From contig NW_027043829.1 of NCBI RefSeq assembly GCF_037102585.1, positions 1,984,001 through 2,048,000 of the forward strand: 64,000 nucleotides of DNA. Direction: 5' to 3'. Numbering within the stretch: the stretch's first letter is position 1; every line of letters begins with the position of its first letter. The notes under the pieces were generated by a model. The model had not been told where the DNA came from. It ran no database searches and saw nothing but the letters and a program-made list of their open reading frames with translations. This stretch comes from Saccharomycopsis crataegensis (Eukaryota; Ascomycota; Saccharomycetes; Ascoideales; Saccharomycopsidaceae). A program made the translations under genes and the position numbers. Shown piece after piece: positions 48,135 to 58,661 of this stretch.

Positions 48135-50785
48135 TCTATTTCACTTCTTTTTGTTTCTGCTAAGGAATCTTTCAATGATTAGTTAATACTCATGGTTGCC
48201 GGTGCACTATATGTACAAAACTGCTTTTCTTAAAGATTCGTTTTTGCTTTTTTTTTTTGATTTCAGGTTTATTGATTTTTTTTTTCTTCTTTTTTTTTTT
48301 CTTTCTTTCTGGGCTTTATTGTTAATTTTTATTGTTGTCTATTCTTTTTTTTTTTTTAGAGTATTATGTTAATGTTATCATGAATTATTTTTTAAAAGTT
48401 GATCACTAATACTGTAGATTTTAAACATCCCGAAACACACGCTTATGTCCGCATTGACTTGTTGTTATTCCTCTTTTATACGGATCATTTGTTATTGTCA
48501 AAGTATGGAAACACCGCTTCATGTATGATTCATTTATTTATTCATATGATGTTCTTATTGCCGAAATTTAGACGACACCCAACGATAAATCTAAATTGAA
48601 ATAGGAAAAAAAGTGGGTTGAATATATATTCGAATAGTCGTACCATTTACTCTCTTTATTGAGTTTTATTGTAACAATAGATCTTATTACTTTCCTATGG
48701 TGCAAGAAAGACGATTATTACAAAAACAAAGTTTGAATCTGAAAGGCCCTTCATCATCCGTCAATATGTACCATTTACACTGGGATTATTGCTGATCATT
48801 GACAGAAATGACATGATATGGGAAAACTTACTATCGGTTCTTAGAACTCTGTCATTTTACTGTGAAGAGTAAAGCAAAATAGATGAATGAATAATACGTC
48901 AAGCATGTGTTCTTCCAAAACTGTCTCTTGTGATGATCTAGTTGATTCTTCACCAACTTATCTCGCCAAAATAAATGTGATACTTTAACTTTAATAGATC
49001 GACCTTTCAAAAGTTTTTTTTTTTTTTTTCATTATTAAAAACCCCTTCTATTGTCAATAAATTAAATACAAAAGGTGGGTTGAGAAGATTCAAAAATGAC
49101 ATGAGGTTTTTGTTCTGGAAACAAAATCTTCAAGGAGACGCTAACTTCGCCTGATCAGTGCGTCCCAAATTTTTTTTTTTTTTTCTTGCTCTCCATATAG
49201 AAGTATAAGTATGTCATTCCTTCTTTCTTAGGAGAGTCATATTTCTACGGAGGAAATTCCCATATTCATTAATAAGAATTCAAAATTTCTTCTTCTTCTT
49301 CTTCCTCTTCCTCTTCCTCTTCTCCTTCTTTTTTTTCTGCCTTTTTTTCTCTCCATTTTTATTAAAGTGAAAAGAATTCATTATTTGTCTGTCCACAGAA
49401 AATAAGCTTTGGAACAAAGTTTCGTACTGCATTGGGGAAGCAGCGTGGTGCGGGGATCATATGATTGGGAACGAGAAATGCTCTGATCTCAAGTCATTAT
49501 CGCCCCAGGTTCTGATGAGATTGAACGATCCCAAGTGGCATCAGGAATGAACAGTTGGTATAACAAATGCACATACATTAAATGCGTTAGACAATAATAA
49601 AACCTGTGCGTATCTTCATCATTAAACTTCGTAGTGTACTGAATTAATAAGCAACAATTTTAAACTCGATCTGTCTCAACCAACCCTAGATGGGGGCGAT
49701 AATATATCTTGCTTGGAGGTGCTTTGCTAATTGATTAACGGCGTACGATATTAGACAGTAAACTTTACGTACATTGCAAAACAGTCAATAGTGATTCTTC
49801 ACGATGAATGGCATTTATACGAGTATATTGAGAAAGGTAAATTATTCGGAGAACCCAAGTGGGCTTAATGCTCAAAACAGACATCATCTATAATAGGATG
49901 ATAAACGATAGTGTAACGTAAGCATACTCTCACGTTAATTGACAGATCGAGAGGCATACTAGAGTCCCATGTATAACTGTCGTATCGAATGAAATAATTC
50001 AAATTAGAAATTGATTAAATTAATATGTTAACACATTACATGAAGATTTTAATCTCAAAAATAAAGTGGAATAAAATGAAGCTCGTCCTTTTCAGAACAG
50101 TGAGAATAGACCATTGGCAGTCATTAAAATGATCATGAGTATAAAGGTATCTAGGATGCCTTAAGCATGACTTACGCTACGGGTAAATGTGTGATAGAAA
50201 TATAAATGAATAGTAAGTTTAAGTGTATTGTTATCTCATAAATCTGGGGTGCTATTCATATTCATTTAAACAAATGTCTAAAAGGAGATCGGCAGAGCTT
50301 TTATAGTAAGATTGGCAATAACAGATAAGATAAGGTGCGAGAAGATACGCCAACGTATAATTCGATAAAATAGGAGTTAAGATAGAAATCAAGATAAGAA
50401 CAAAGACAACAGCAAGGATAGCAATAAAGATAAGAAAAAAGATATGAAAAAAAGATAGGAGTTCAGAAATTTGACCAAATTTTGTTTACATCATGAGTAT
50501 CTTTTTCTTTGAAGGCGGTACATGGCATTTAAAGATAGGGATTAGGATGGAACGCAGAGCATAAAGAACATTACTGGTAGTGCATGTTACAGTAAGTAAT
50601 AAGTAATAGATAATGATAAATAATCATAGATAGATAATAATAAACAAATAGTTATAGATAAATAATTATTCTCAGATAACAATTGATAAATAATAATAAA
50701 AAAAAACGTGAGCCATAAAACACCAACAGAAGCGAGAACAAAAAGTTATAAACTAAAAAAAAAGAGCTATAAAAAAAAAAAAAAA
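48135..50785. other. 2.65-kb convergent gene-free region
   Basis: No gene is visible between two convergent genes. Contents are T-rich tracts (48249-48360), a CTTCTT/CCTCTT run (49289-49330), a GATAAG cluster (50324-50434) and an AT-rich stretch of GATAAATAAT-like units (50590-50700). Open frames are no longer than about 66 codons. Confidence 0.55.
50324..50434 (+). promoter_or_regulatory. Cluster of four GATAAG motifs
   Basis: GATAAG occurs at 50324-50329 and 50329-50334 (overlapping tandem), 50393-50398 and 50429-50434, plus GATAAA near 50363. GATAAG is the site of Gln3/Gat1-type nitrogen regulators. Placement downstream of both flanking genes makes a promoter role uncertain. Confidence 0.3.
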
Positions 50786-52384
50786 TCATAATGGGTAAAT
50801 AAATCTTTCATTTTCCAAGTCAGTCAAATCCAAAGAAGCGATATTAACCTTAACTTTTTCACCGTCTTTTTCGACGTAACCTGCAACACTGTCTTGATCT
50901 TGGGCAAGTTTTTCCAATCTTTGAGTATTTCTTCTCTTCAAGATAACCCAGATAACTATGGCGATTAATGGGGCAACGAAAAACGACAAGACAATTTGGA
51001 CAATCCATGCAGGAATATATCTTGGGCCGTCTTTTTCTTGCCATAATTGTGGGGAAATGATATTTGAAACCGCGTAAGCCACCATAACCATGGCATTTCT
51101 GGTGATCTTCTTGGTATGACCAGAGGCAGAGGCACTGCTCCAACTGAACATCAAAATCCAAGGAACCCCGAATGCTGGAGATGCCAAACATAACATGGCG
51201 AGTAAAGCAATGTTTTTCCCCCAAGGAATAGTGGCCAAAGCAATTGAACCAACAAATGAAGGAATTGTCCAGAATACTACCGAGAAAGCAGTGAGATTTT
51301 CGAAATAGAGCATAATGGTGGTGGCAGCAATACAACAACACACAGCGAACCCTCCAGAAGCCACAGAAACTAAAGTGGAATCAAGGTTGGTGATTCTTCC
51401 AATTGATTCAAAGAGCAATGTTTGTTGGTAAGGCAAGTTGTTGGCAAGTTGTTGCAAAAGGAAAAATAAAGCGAAGAGCCAGGAAATTGGGTCCTTCAAT
51501 GCTTCAACCATTTGATGTTTCTTGAAAATCTTAGTCTCGATTGCAGACCCGGTGGTTTTTTGAACTCTTCTAATTGTCCACACTTTTTCCTTTGTAGATA
51601 AGAACTTTGCGTCAGAAGGATTGTTTGGATAGATGAAAAATACAAGCACTGCCAAGAGGAAACTGAGCCCACCAATGATAATGATAAACAATTTCCAAAG
51701 ATGAATTGGTGGGTTTTTAGCATTCAAAATCCCATAAGCGATGAAACCAACAGGAATGGTAACCCCAACACAAGTAGAATAGAAAATTGGGGCGGTAGCC
51801 GCTTTTTCTTCTTTGGTCAAGAACTGAGCCATTGTAGTATTTAAAATAGGCAAAGCAATAGATTCTGCATATCCAAGGAAGAACCGGATGGCATAAACCC
51901 CTTGATAATTATATAAAGTACAATGTAATAAGATGATGGCAGACCAAGCAAATGTTACAAAGGTCAATAATCTTCCGATTGGGAGCTTTTGAACAAAGTA
52001 CATATTGCTTTGGCCAATGATGTAACCAACATAGAATAGGGTGTTGGAATTATTATATTTGTTCTGAGTCAATCCAGTATCGTCCCAAAACTCAAAAAGC
52101 GACGCATATGAGGCAACGGCTTTATCAGAGTAAAGCAATAAGTCAACCAAAGATGTTAAACCGACAATAATCCACATCAATTTTCTACCGAGCTTGCGGT
52201 CTTCCTCGGGAGTGATTTCAGGGACTTCATCACCATGTTCATCCAAAAACCTTAACATAACATCAGCATCCCTGGATCTGATCACCTTATAGCTGGTAAT
52301 GACATCTTCGTGAACCGCTTCAACGTTTGGCTCTTGTTCAGTCTTGATGTTGTGTGAGTCTCTGTCTATGCTAGAGGATGACAT
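50786..52384 (-). CDS. Dal5-family (anion:cation symporter) MFS transporter
   Basis: A 532-residue major-facilitator protein with about 12 membrane helices. It belongs to the allantoate permease (Dal5/ACS) family, shown by the cytosolic start ending LGRKLMWIIVGLTSLVDLLLYSDKAVASYASLF, the QSNMYFVQKLPIGRLLTFV segment after helix 2, IRFFLGYAESIALPILNTTMAQFLTKEE, the FIIIIGGLSFLLAVLVFF helix and the late WSSASASGHTKK. The tail ends DLTDLENERFIYPL, as in the Thi73/Soa1 (YIL166C) subgroup, and this suggests a sulfonate, thiamine-related or carboxylate substrate. The substrate cannot be told from sequence alone. Helix prediction by eye; plasma-membrane location from family knowledge. Confidence 0.85.
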   Translation of the reverse strand: MSSSSIDRDSHNIKTEQEPNVEAVHEDVITSYKVIRSRDADVMLRFLDEHGDEVPEITPEEDRKLGRKLMWIIVGLTSLVDLLLYSDKAVASYASLFEFWDDTGLTQNKYNNSNTLFYVGYIIGQSNMYFVQKLPIGRLLTFVTFAWSAIILLHCTLYNYQGVYAIRFFLGYAESIALPILNTTMAQFLTKEEKAATAPIFYSTCVGVTIPVGFIAYGILNAKNPPIHLWKLFIIIIGGLSFLLAVLVFFIYPNNPSDAKFLSTKEKVWTIRRVQKTTGSAIETKIFKKHQMVEALKDPISWLFALFFLLQQLANNLPYQQTLLFESIGRITNLDSTLVSVASGGFAVCCCIAATTIMLYFENLTAFSVVFWTIPSFVGSIALATIPWGKNIALLAMLCLASPAFGVPWILMFSWSSASASGHTKKITRNAMVMVAYAVSNIISPQLWQEKDGPRYIPAWIVQIVLSFFVAPLIAIVIWVILKRRNTQRLEKLAQDQDSVAGYVEKDGEKVKVNIASLDLTDLENERFIYPL

Positions 52385-52710
52385 TTGGGCTAAATTATTC
52401 TATGCAGCAACGGTAAACACAAACTAGGATAGAAATAATGGTCTGAATAAACTAGTCAAGGATAGTAATTCCGGTATCTTATATATCCCTTGAAAAAAAA
52501 AATTTCTTTTTGCCTCAGTTAATCCGATGTATACTGACTGTGCAGCAATTGCACCATCGCAGATGTTAATAATGCCCCTCCTGCCCCACCTTAAGTGCCC
52601 CTCCATCAACTGTGGCGTAATTTTCCGTATCACGCCGTCGGTCATCACCACCCGCAGGTGGGAAAACTGTGGTGCTGTGCTGATAAGGCTTCTAGAACCC
52701 ACTTTTTTTT

Positions 52711-52720
52711 CACTCTCTCC

Positions 52721-52752
<32 letters not shown>

Positions 52753-52759
52753 GTCTCTC
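52711..52759. repeat. CT-rich microsatellite
   Basis: Imperfect (CT)n with TTT and GTC interruptions. Confidence 0.85.
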
Positions 52760-53457
52760 TTATCAAACAATCACAGGAATCTCCTCATCGTTGAAAACGT
52801 CTTTTCCTCATCTTATTGCACACTCACTCACTCACTCACACTCAAAGTGTGTGAAGTGGTTGGTCTTCCCCCCCACACACAGAGACATATTTTTCAACAG
52901 CGTTGCCACAGTGCAAAATATGGGGGAATTATTTATTAAAGGATTGGTCTATCACAGGCAATCATGATTCACCGATCGTAATTGTTTGTTATCAATGTTC
53001 CACTCGAGATCGTCGTGTGAGCAAATTGAAAATTTCCTTATCACCGCAGTTTTTCGGCCTGCTTATCATAATCGAGATATTTTAGCAAGTAGGAATTTCT
53101 TATTGTTATTTTTTTTTTCTTTCTTTTTCTTGTAGAGATTCCCTACAAGATACTGGATTCTGACGATTTGTATATCACATTGAGATATCTAGCAAAGAGT
53201 GGCTGTCATTTTTGAGTCTATTGATTTGTGATATCTAATATGTCACAAGCGTATCCCTGAAAGTGTCCGATTTTGCGAGACGAGATAGATAAGAAAGATG
53301 TTTTCAATGAAGTGGCCGCATTTCGTGAGATATACGTCTCTAAGGTGATAGAGGTGTGCTATTGCTTATATATTTTTTCCCAAGCAGATATACATTTGAC
53401 TTTTTTCAGTCTTTCTGTCATTCTGGCTCTCTCTCTTACTCACTCACTTACTCACTC

Positions 53458-53459
<2 letters not shown>

Positions 53460-53488
<29 letters not shown>

Positions 53489-53571
53489 CTTTCTGTCTTT
53501 CTATCTCTCTTTCTGTCTCTATCTCTCTATCTTTCTGTCTCTATCTCTCTATCTTTCTGTCTCTCTCTCCC
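53460..53571. repeat. (TG)n followed by TCTGTCTCTATC-type tandem repeats
   Basis: A pure TG run (53460-53488) is followed by a pyrimidine tract built of about 22-base units (TTTCTGTCTCTATCTCTC and variants). Together they form a 112-base compound satellite. Confidence 0.85.
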
Positions 53572-53940
53572 AATTTTTCACAATGATTTGTTCTTGCTTT
53601 TTGTGATCCTAAACATGTTTTGATATTGCCCAAATGCTGCCCAAAATTTTCGTGGAAACTTCTAATGGTAGATTTTTCTTTTTTTATTTTGGTCACCTCC
53701 CTCAGATCTAATTTGCATTGATTTAACATGTATGTTATGAACAGGTTGAATCAAGATGTATTTTCTCATGGTTCTGTTAGATGATCAGTAGTGAAGCACT
53801 GATTTTATCTTTTTGTTTCATGGAAGCCCCCGTGATAGCTGACACGTTCTCAGGGCGTTCGTTCACTACGAATTTTTGAGTTTGGGCGACAATGTGCAAA
53901 TGTCAACTAGTGTTATGGAAATAGATTTTTGCCTTTTTTG

Positions 53941-54066
<126 letters not shown>

Positions 54067-55329
54067 CATTGTTACTATTTTTTGTTTTTTTAGTTGCAAC
54101 AGACCATTCTCTGTTGAAGCTTTTGGTTGGCAATTCACCCTGCACTGATTTGCGGAACAGAGAAATCTCAAATTCTATTTGTTAATTTTCTTGAGTATCT
54201 TTGAGTTCAAAGGTATCATCTGACAGGTACAATATTACGTATTATAGTGGCTTCCAGGGGCCTTGAAACGTAACTAAGGTGATAGTACTTCTGATAAATG
54301 GTTCTTATCAATAAAAAATAAATACACTACCATCGAGGCTCATCTAGGGTTTCAAGACATCCAGACGTACGTTACTTTGGTCCGGCAGAGAGTGAGTTTT
54401 TTGCAACACAGTAAAAAATGCACTAATTTATTTTGTGCTTTTGTTATATTTTTTAGTGCCTAATCTGATACAATTTCCAATTGGAAGACTTTATTCCGGA
54501 AAGCACTAACCTTTTGATTGAAATTAATATCTATAAATATAATAGAATATTAGACCAATAAGAATGATTATGAATACACCCTGAAAGTTATTTTTAAGAG
54601 CCAAATCATCCTTAGATGGATTTTCGTGATTTCCAAGTTTGGTTACGACCAAGTAATCAGAACTTCTCGATCGGAAAGAAAGGCTTCTGTACAAGTTATT
54701 CAGACACTGACTGAACAGATATATAGCTCGTTTTAATATGTGAGTTCCAATTATCCATTTACGATTATCTCTGATACAGGTATTTCTCTATTATTATTTT
54801 GCTGATTTTTTTACACATAGCAATATACTACTCTTTTATGTTACATGGTAATATTGACGAGGGAAAAAAAAATGGCCCAACATTAAAACGGCGGTTCCTG
54901 AATCTCTTTTATAGGCACGTGTACGCATCACAGACAACAACAACGGAGCCGCTGCCCACAGAACCTGTCTTTTCCCAAATAGTTTGTGCTTCAAACAATT
55001 CAAATGTCATGGCATGGAGTGATGGCTTCCATATCTAAGGCTACGATTTTTGCAAATACAGACTCTTTTTTCTGAAAATCAGCCACTAGGCTTTTTGACT
55101 CAAAAAATCACTAGCGCCGACCCACCAACGCACGTACTCATTCATTCATATACACAGGAGTTTCTTTTGCAACAACTGGTATCCAAATTTCTATTAATCT
55201 TCCCTGAACATGCTTCTGTCATCATATCAGAGGAGCTTTTTCATTTTCTCCTCTTTCTATGTTTGAATGGTCTTTATTGTCAGATCAAATCGTATTAGAG
55301 AATTCCCGTTTAGATTTATATACTTTTTT

Positions 55330-55361
<32 letters not shown>

Positions 55362-56669
55362 CAACAAAGAAGTAAAAAAGAAATTTTTTGAGCTGCATCG
55401 TCAACATCGAACTTGAAAGCTACTCATTTGAAATCATTTGGGATACAAGTATGGGAGTAGATGAATTACTATATTTAGTCGAAAAATTCCCCTAAATATA
55501 CATACATAAATACATATTTGTCTTTGATTTTTTTTCCTGTACTTTTCCTTTTCTTTTTTTTTATTTCCAACACTCAAGGGCAAAACAACGGCCAACTCCC
55601 TGAAGTTTGAGATTTTTTTTTAGACCGTATTCGCACAAACTAGGATGTTTGATGACCTAAGATTTGGCGGCTGACACAGGGAAGGAGTGACTAGCTTCCC
55701 AGTTTTACGACTGTTGTGTTGGAGATATTTTTGAGCTGAGAATCTCCAGCGCTTCCGAACGCCATCCGGAAATAAAGCCAAGAAGGTTATTGGCTTCCCC
55801 CCTTGTGTGCCACACGCAGCTGGAGGGCTGATGTTATTAGGGGTCTGTTCCTTGCTAAGGGTGCAGTGGTGTCATACTGCAGGATCCACGACACTGGGTG
55901 TTTTAACCAGGGAAAAAGAAAAGAAAAAACTGTAAACAGAGCACTGCAGTGCACCATGCATTGTTGTGCGTTTCTGTACGCCATGTGTCTATATGTCAGG
56001 ATATGTGATCTTCAGTACACTATACACCAGGTTGCGTGGTTTTTTTCTGGCGCTCTGTTTCCAGGGCAGTTAGCTTATATAAAACAACACGCACTTTCCG
56101 CTGCCCTGGGTGGGTTTCCTAATCTACCCATCAATTCTGTTTCTTGACCTGTTTTCTGTCCCATCGAATGTCCTCATCAACCAGGAAATAACACAGAATC
56201 TTTTCTTCCATTTCTAAGATCATCACTACCCACATTCTTTTTGTCAATACACAAGATCATTCATTCACTGCCAACGTTACCCAAAAAGAGGCATACCAAA
56301 GATCAGTCTCGAAATCTCACAAAAATCATCGTCTTGCCATTAAACGGCAAAGAAAAAAAAAAACTCCTACACTCAATTTCTGTTAGGGTTGTTTGTTCTT
56401 TCTTTATCTATGAATGACATATCATAAAACAATAGAATATTTGAATTAATATTGCAGCCTTCTTGAAACAGGTTTTTTTTTTTGCAGGGGGCCAACCAAA
56501 CTACCAAGGTGATTCTATTCGCTATCATCACATCATCACATCATCACCAAACGAGCAAAACAGTATTTTCTTTCAATAATCGGATCTCATTCTGTACCAA
56601 AAATCTAATCCTTAAATGATATAAAAAGCAACCCAGAACGACCAAGATAAGAGAAAACTTTCCAAGAGT

Positions 56670-58661
56670 ATGTGCAATAATAACCATCGTCATCCTCACA
56701 CAGGCTCTGTTCAGAAACTTCATTTTGACACAAATTCAACTGATCAAAATAATGATATTCATAGCAGGTATAGCGGACCCTCAATATCGACAAATCATTC
56801 CCGATACAGTAATTTCCAACCCATTAGCACTCCAAAGCACCACTCATCTTCATCGTCACCGTCAGTGATAATGAACCGACCATCTATAAATACCCCAAGC
56901 TCGAACTTCTCGCCAATTTCACCGGGAGCCAGTACCACCTTGGGAAGTTCAAGTGTGCATTTTTCCCCAACAAATGGGAACTTCAGGAACTATTCTTTGG
57001 GAATGTCCAATTCCCCTATCAACAACGCGCTCACTGGGGAATCCTCTTCTCAACGACACCAACAAAACCAATATTTCCATTCATTGTCAAAAGCAAACGC
57101 CTCCAACACCTCTGCTAGTCAGTTACACAGTCCAGTGCTAATAAAATCACCAGTTCCTGACGGAGGATGGGCTAATCAGGGCAAGAAGCTTGGCTCCGCA
57201 ACCAGCAATTCTGGTCGTCCTAACATAATGAACACAAATGACGATATACAAATGAAGTTGGACGAAGAGAATGAACGGAAAATTATCCCAGGTACCACCA
57301 GCAAGTTTGGAGCTTCTGGTAGAATGCACTCCGTCACTTACACTAACCCAGGTATCAAATACCCAAGGTATTCGAAATTTGGTGAAAATGTCAGCAGCAG
57401 TGACAATAAACCTTCATATCCACCAATAGATGAGAATTCCGTAACAAATTTATCTTCATTCAGATTGCCATCGCTTGACGCCATGGAGTTTTCAGGAAAT
57501 AGCGGCTTTCCGGATATTTCCACGATCAAGGATCGTCATCAATCTATATTATCATCGACAACCAGTTCTTCATCGTGTTTCAGTGCCAATCAAGTGAAGA
57601 GAAGTTCCTATTTAACCACCTCATCCTTACAGACATCAATTGACCGATTATCGATAAATCAAAAAGATGGCTTGATTGCCGCAATTCCCGAATATGCATC
57701 GTCTGATGGGCTTCTGGATTATACTGGGAAACAATATCCCCTGAGATACGATAGTCGGCCATTACCTATGCCGCCATCTATGTACTCCAACAATAACAAT
57801 AGTCGTCAACTATCAGATATGGTGAGCGAGACAAGCACCGCCAGCGTGAACTCCAATAGTATATATGGTGCCAGCAGTTATCGTGGTGGAAAAAATGAAA
57901 TTAGCCTAGCAGCTCCCCCAACTCCTGGAAGTTATTTCAATGATGGTGGCTCTGCTAGTTCTGGATTCTTACTGAATAGTTCACCTACCTATAATTATCA
58001 ACAACAGCATTCGCCAATTGCTCCTCCAGTAATGAAGCATTTACAATTCCAATCACCTTTACCACCACTACCTTCGCCTCAACAACAACTACAGCATCAA
58101 TTGCAACAGCAGCAAAATAATCAACAGCAGCAACACAATCGTCATCTACAAGCAGGCCTGACATCAGTGACTTCCAAGCACTCTAGAGATTCCAAGAGCT
58201 CGAAGAATTCCAAAAATGGCTTATCTGTTCCCGATAACACAGTCATGGGAAATAATGAAGATAATGAGATGATGATAGACCCAGAAAATCTGTCGAGCAT
58301 GGCACAAGGCTCATCGTTGAATGGTATTGCTTCAAACCCTTCAAGTCTTTCGAACTACACTTCGACAATAAAATTCAATTCATCTCCTGAAGAAGAACGG
58401 AAATATCAATGCAAGACCTGTGGTAGGAAATTCAAAACTAGTGGTCATGTTTCTCGCCATTCCAGGATCCACACCGGCGAAAGAAAGCATGTTTGTCCCT
58501 TCCCTGGGTGTGGGGCAAGGTTTGCGAGACATGATAATTGTATGCAACATTATAAAACCCATTCAAATTTGAATGGTAAGACTGCTGAGAGAATGAGAAA
58601 TTTGAAATTAAAGGAGCAGTTGTCTACGAAAAAAATGAAAATCAAGGCTTTGATTTGGTAG
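56670..58661 (+). CDS. NRG1: NRG1-type C2H2 transcriptional repressor
   Basis: A 663-residue protein with two C2H2 fingers near the C-terminus (about residues 578-631): KYQCKTCGRKFKTSGHVSRH and VCPFPGCGARFARHDNCMQH. The TSGHxxRHxRIHTGE and RHDNCxQHYxTH recognition helices are those of yeast Nrg1/Nrg2, which recruit Tup1-Ssn6 to repress glucose-, alkaline- and filamentation-controlled genes. The rest is Ser/Asn/Pro-rich, with a Gln-rich stretch (about 470-490) and Pro runs (PLPPLPSPQ). It is about twice as long as C. albicans Nrg1 (310), so orthology with another member of the group is possible. A basic tail follows the fingers. It is isolated by 4.3 kb upstream and 3.1 kb downstream. Confidence 0.8.
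   Translation: MCNNNHRHPHTGSVQKLHFDTNSTDQNNDIHSRYSGPSISTNHSRYSNFQPISTPKHHSSSSSPSVIMNRPSINTPSSNFSPISPGASTTLGSSSVHFSPTNGNFRNYSLGMSNSPINNALTGESSSQRHQQNQYFHSLSKANASNTSASQLHSPVLIKSPVPDGGWANQGKKLGSATSNSGRPNIMNTNDDIQMKLDEENERKIIPGTTSKFGASGRMHSVTYTNPGIKYPRYSKFGENVSSSDNKPSYPPIDENSVTNLSSFRLPSLDAMEFSGNSGFPDISTIKDRHQSILSSTTSSSSCFSANQVKRSSYLTTSSLQTSIDRLSINQKDGLIAAIPEYASSDGLLDYTGKQYPLRYDSRPLPMPPSMYSNNNNSRQLSDMVSETSTASVNSNSIYGASSYRGGKNEISLAAPPTPGSYFNDGGSASSGFLLNSSPTYNYQQQHSPIAPPVMKHLQFQSPLPPLPSPQQQLQHQLQQQQNNQQQQHNRHLQAGLTSVTSKHSRDSKSSKNSKNGLSVPDNTVMGNNEDNEMMIDPENLSSMAQGSSLNGIASNPSSLSNYTSTIKFNSSPEEERKYQCKTCGRKFKTSGHVSRHSRIHTGERKHVCPFPGCGARFARHDNCMQHYKTHSNLNGKTAERMRNLKLKEQLSTKKMKIKALIW

Noticed and set aside
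50590-50700. Point centromere (CDEI-CDEII-CDEIII)
   Set aside because: The stretch is AT-rich, but no CDEI (RTCACRTG) or CDEIII-like TCCGAA motif flanks it.
52527-52967. 146-codon frame on the plus strand
   Set aside because: Half of it is Ser/Leu from the CT repeat; no other sign of coding.
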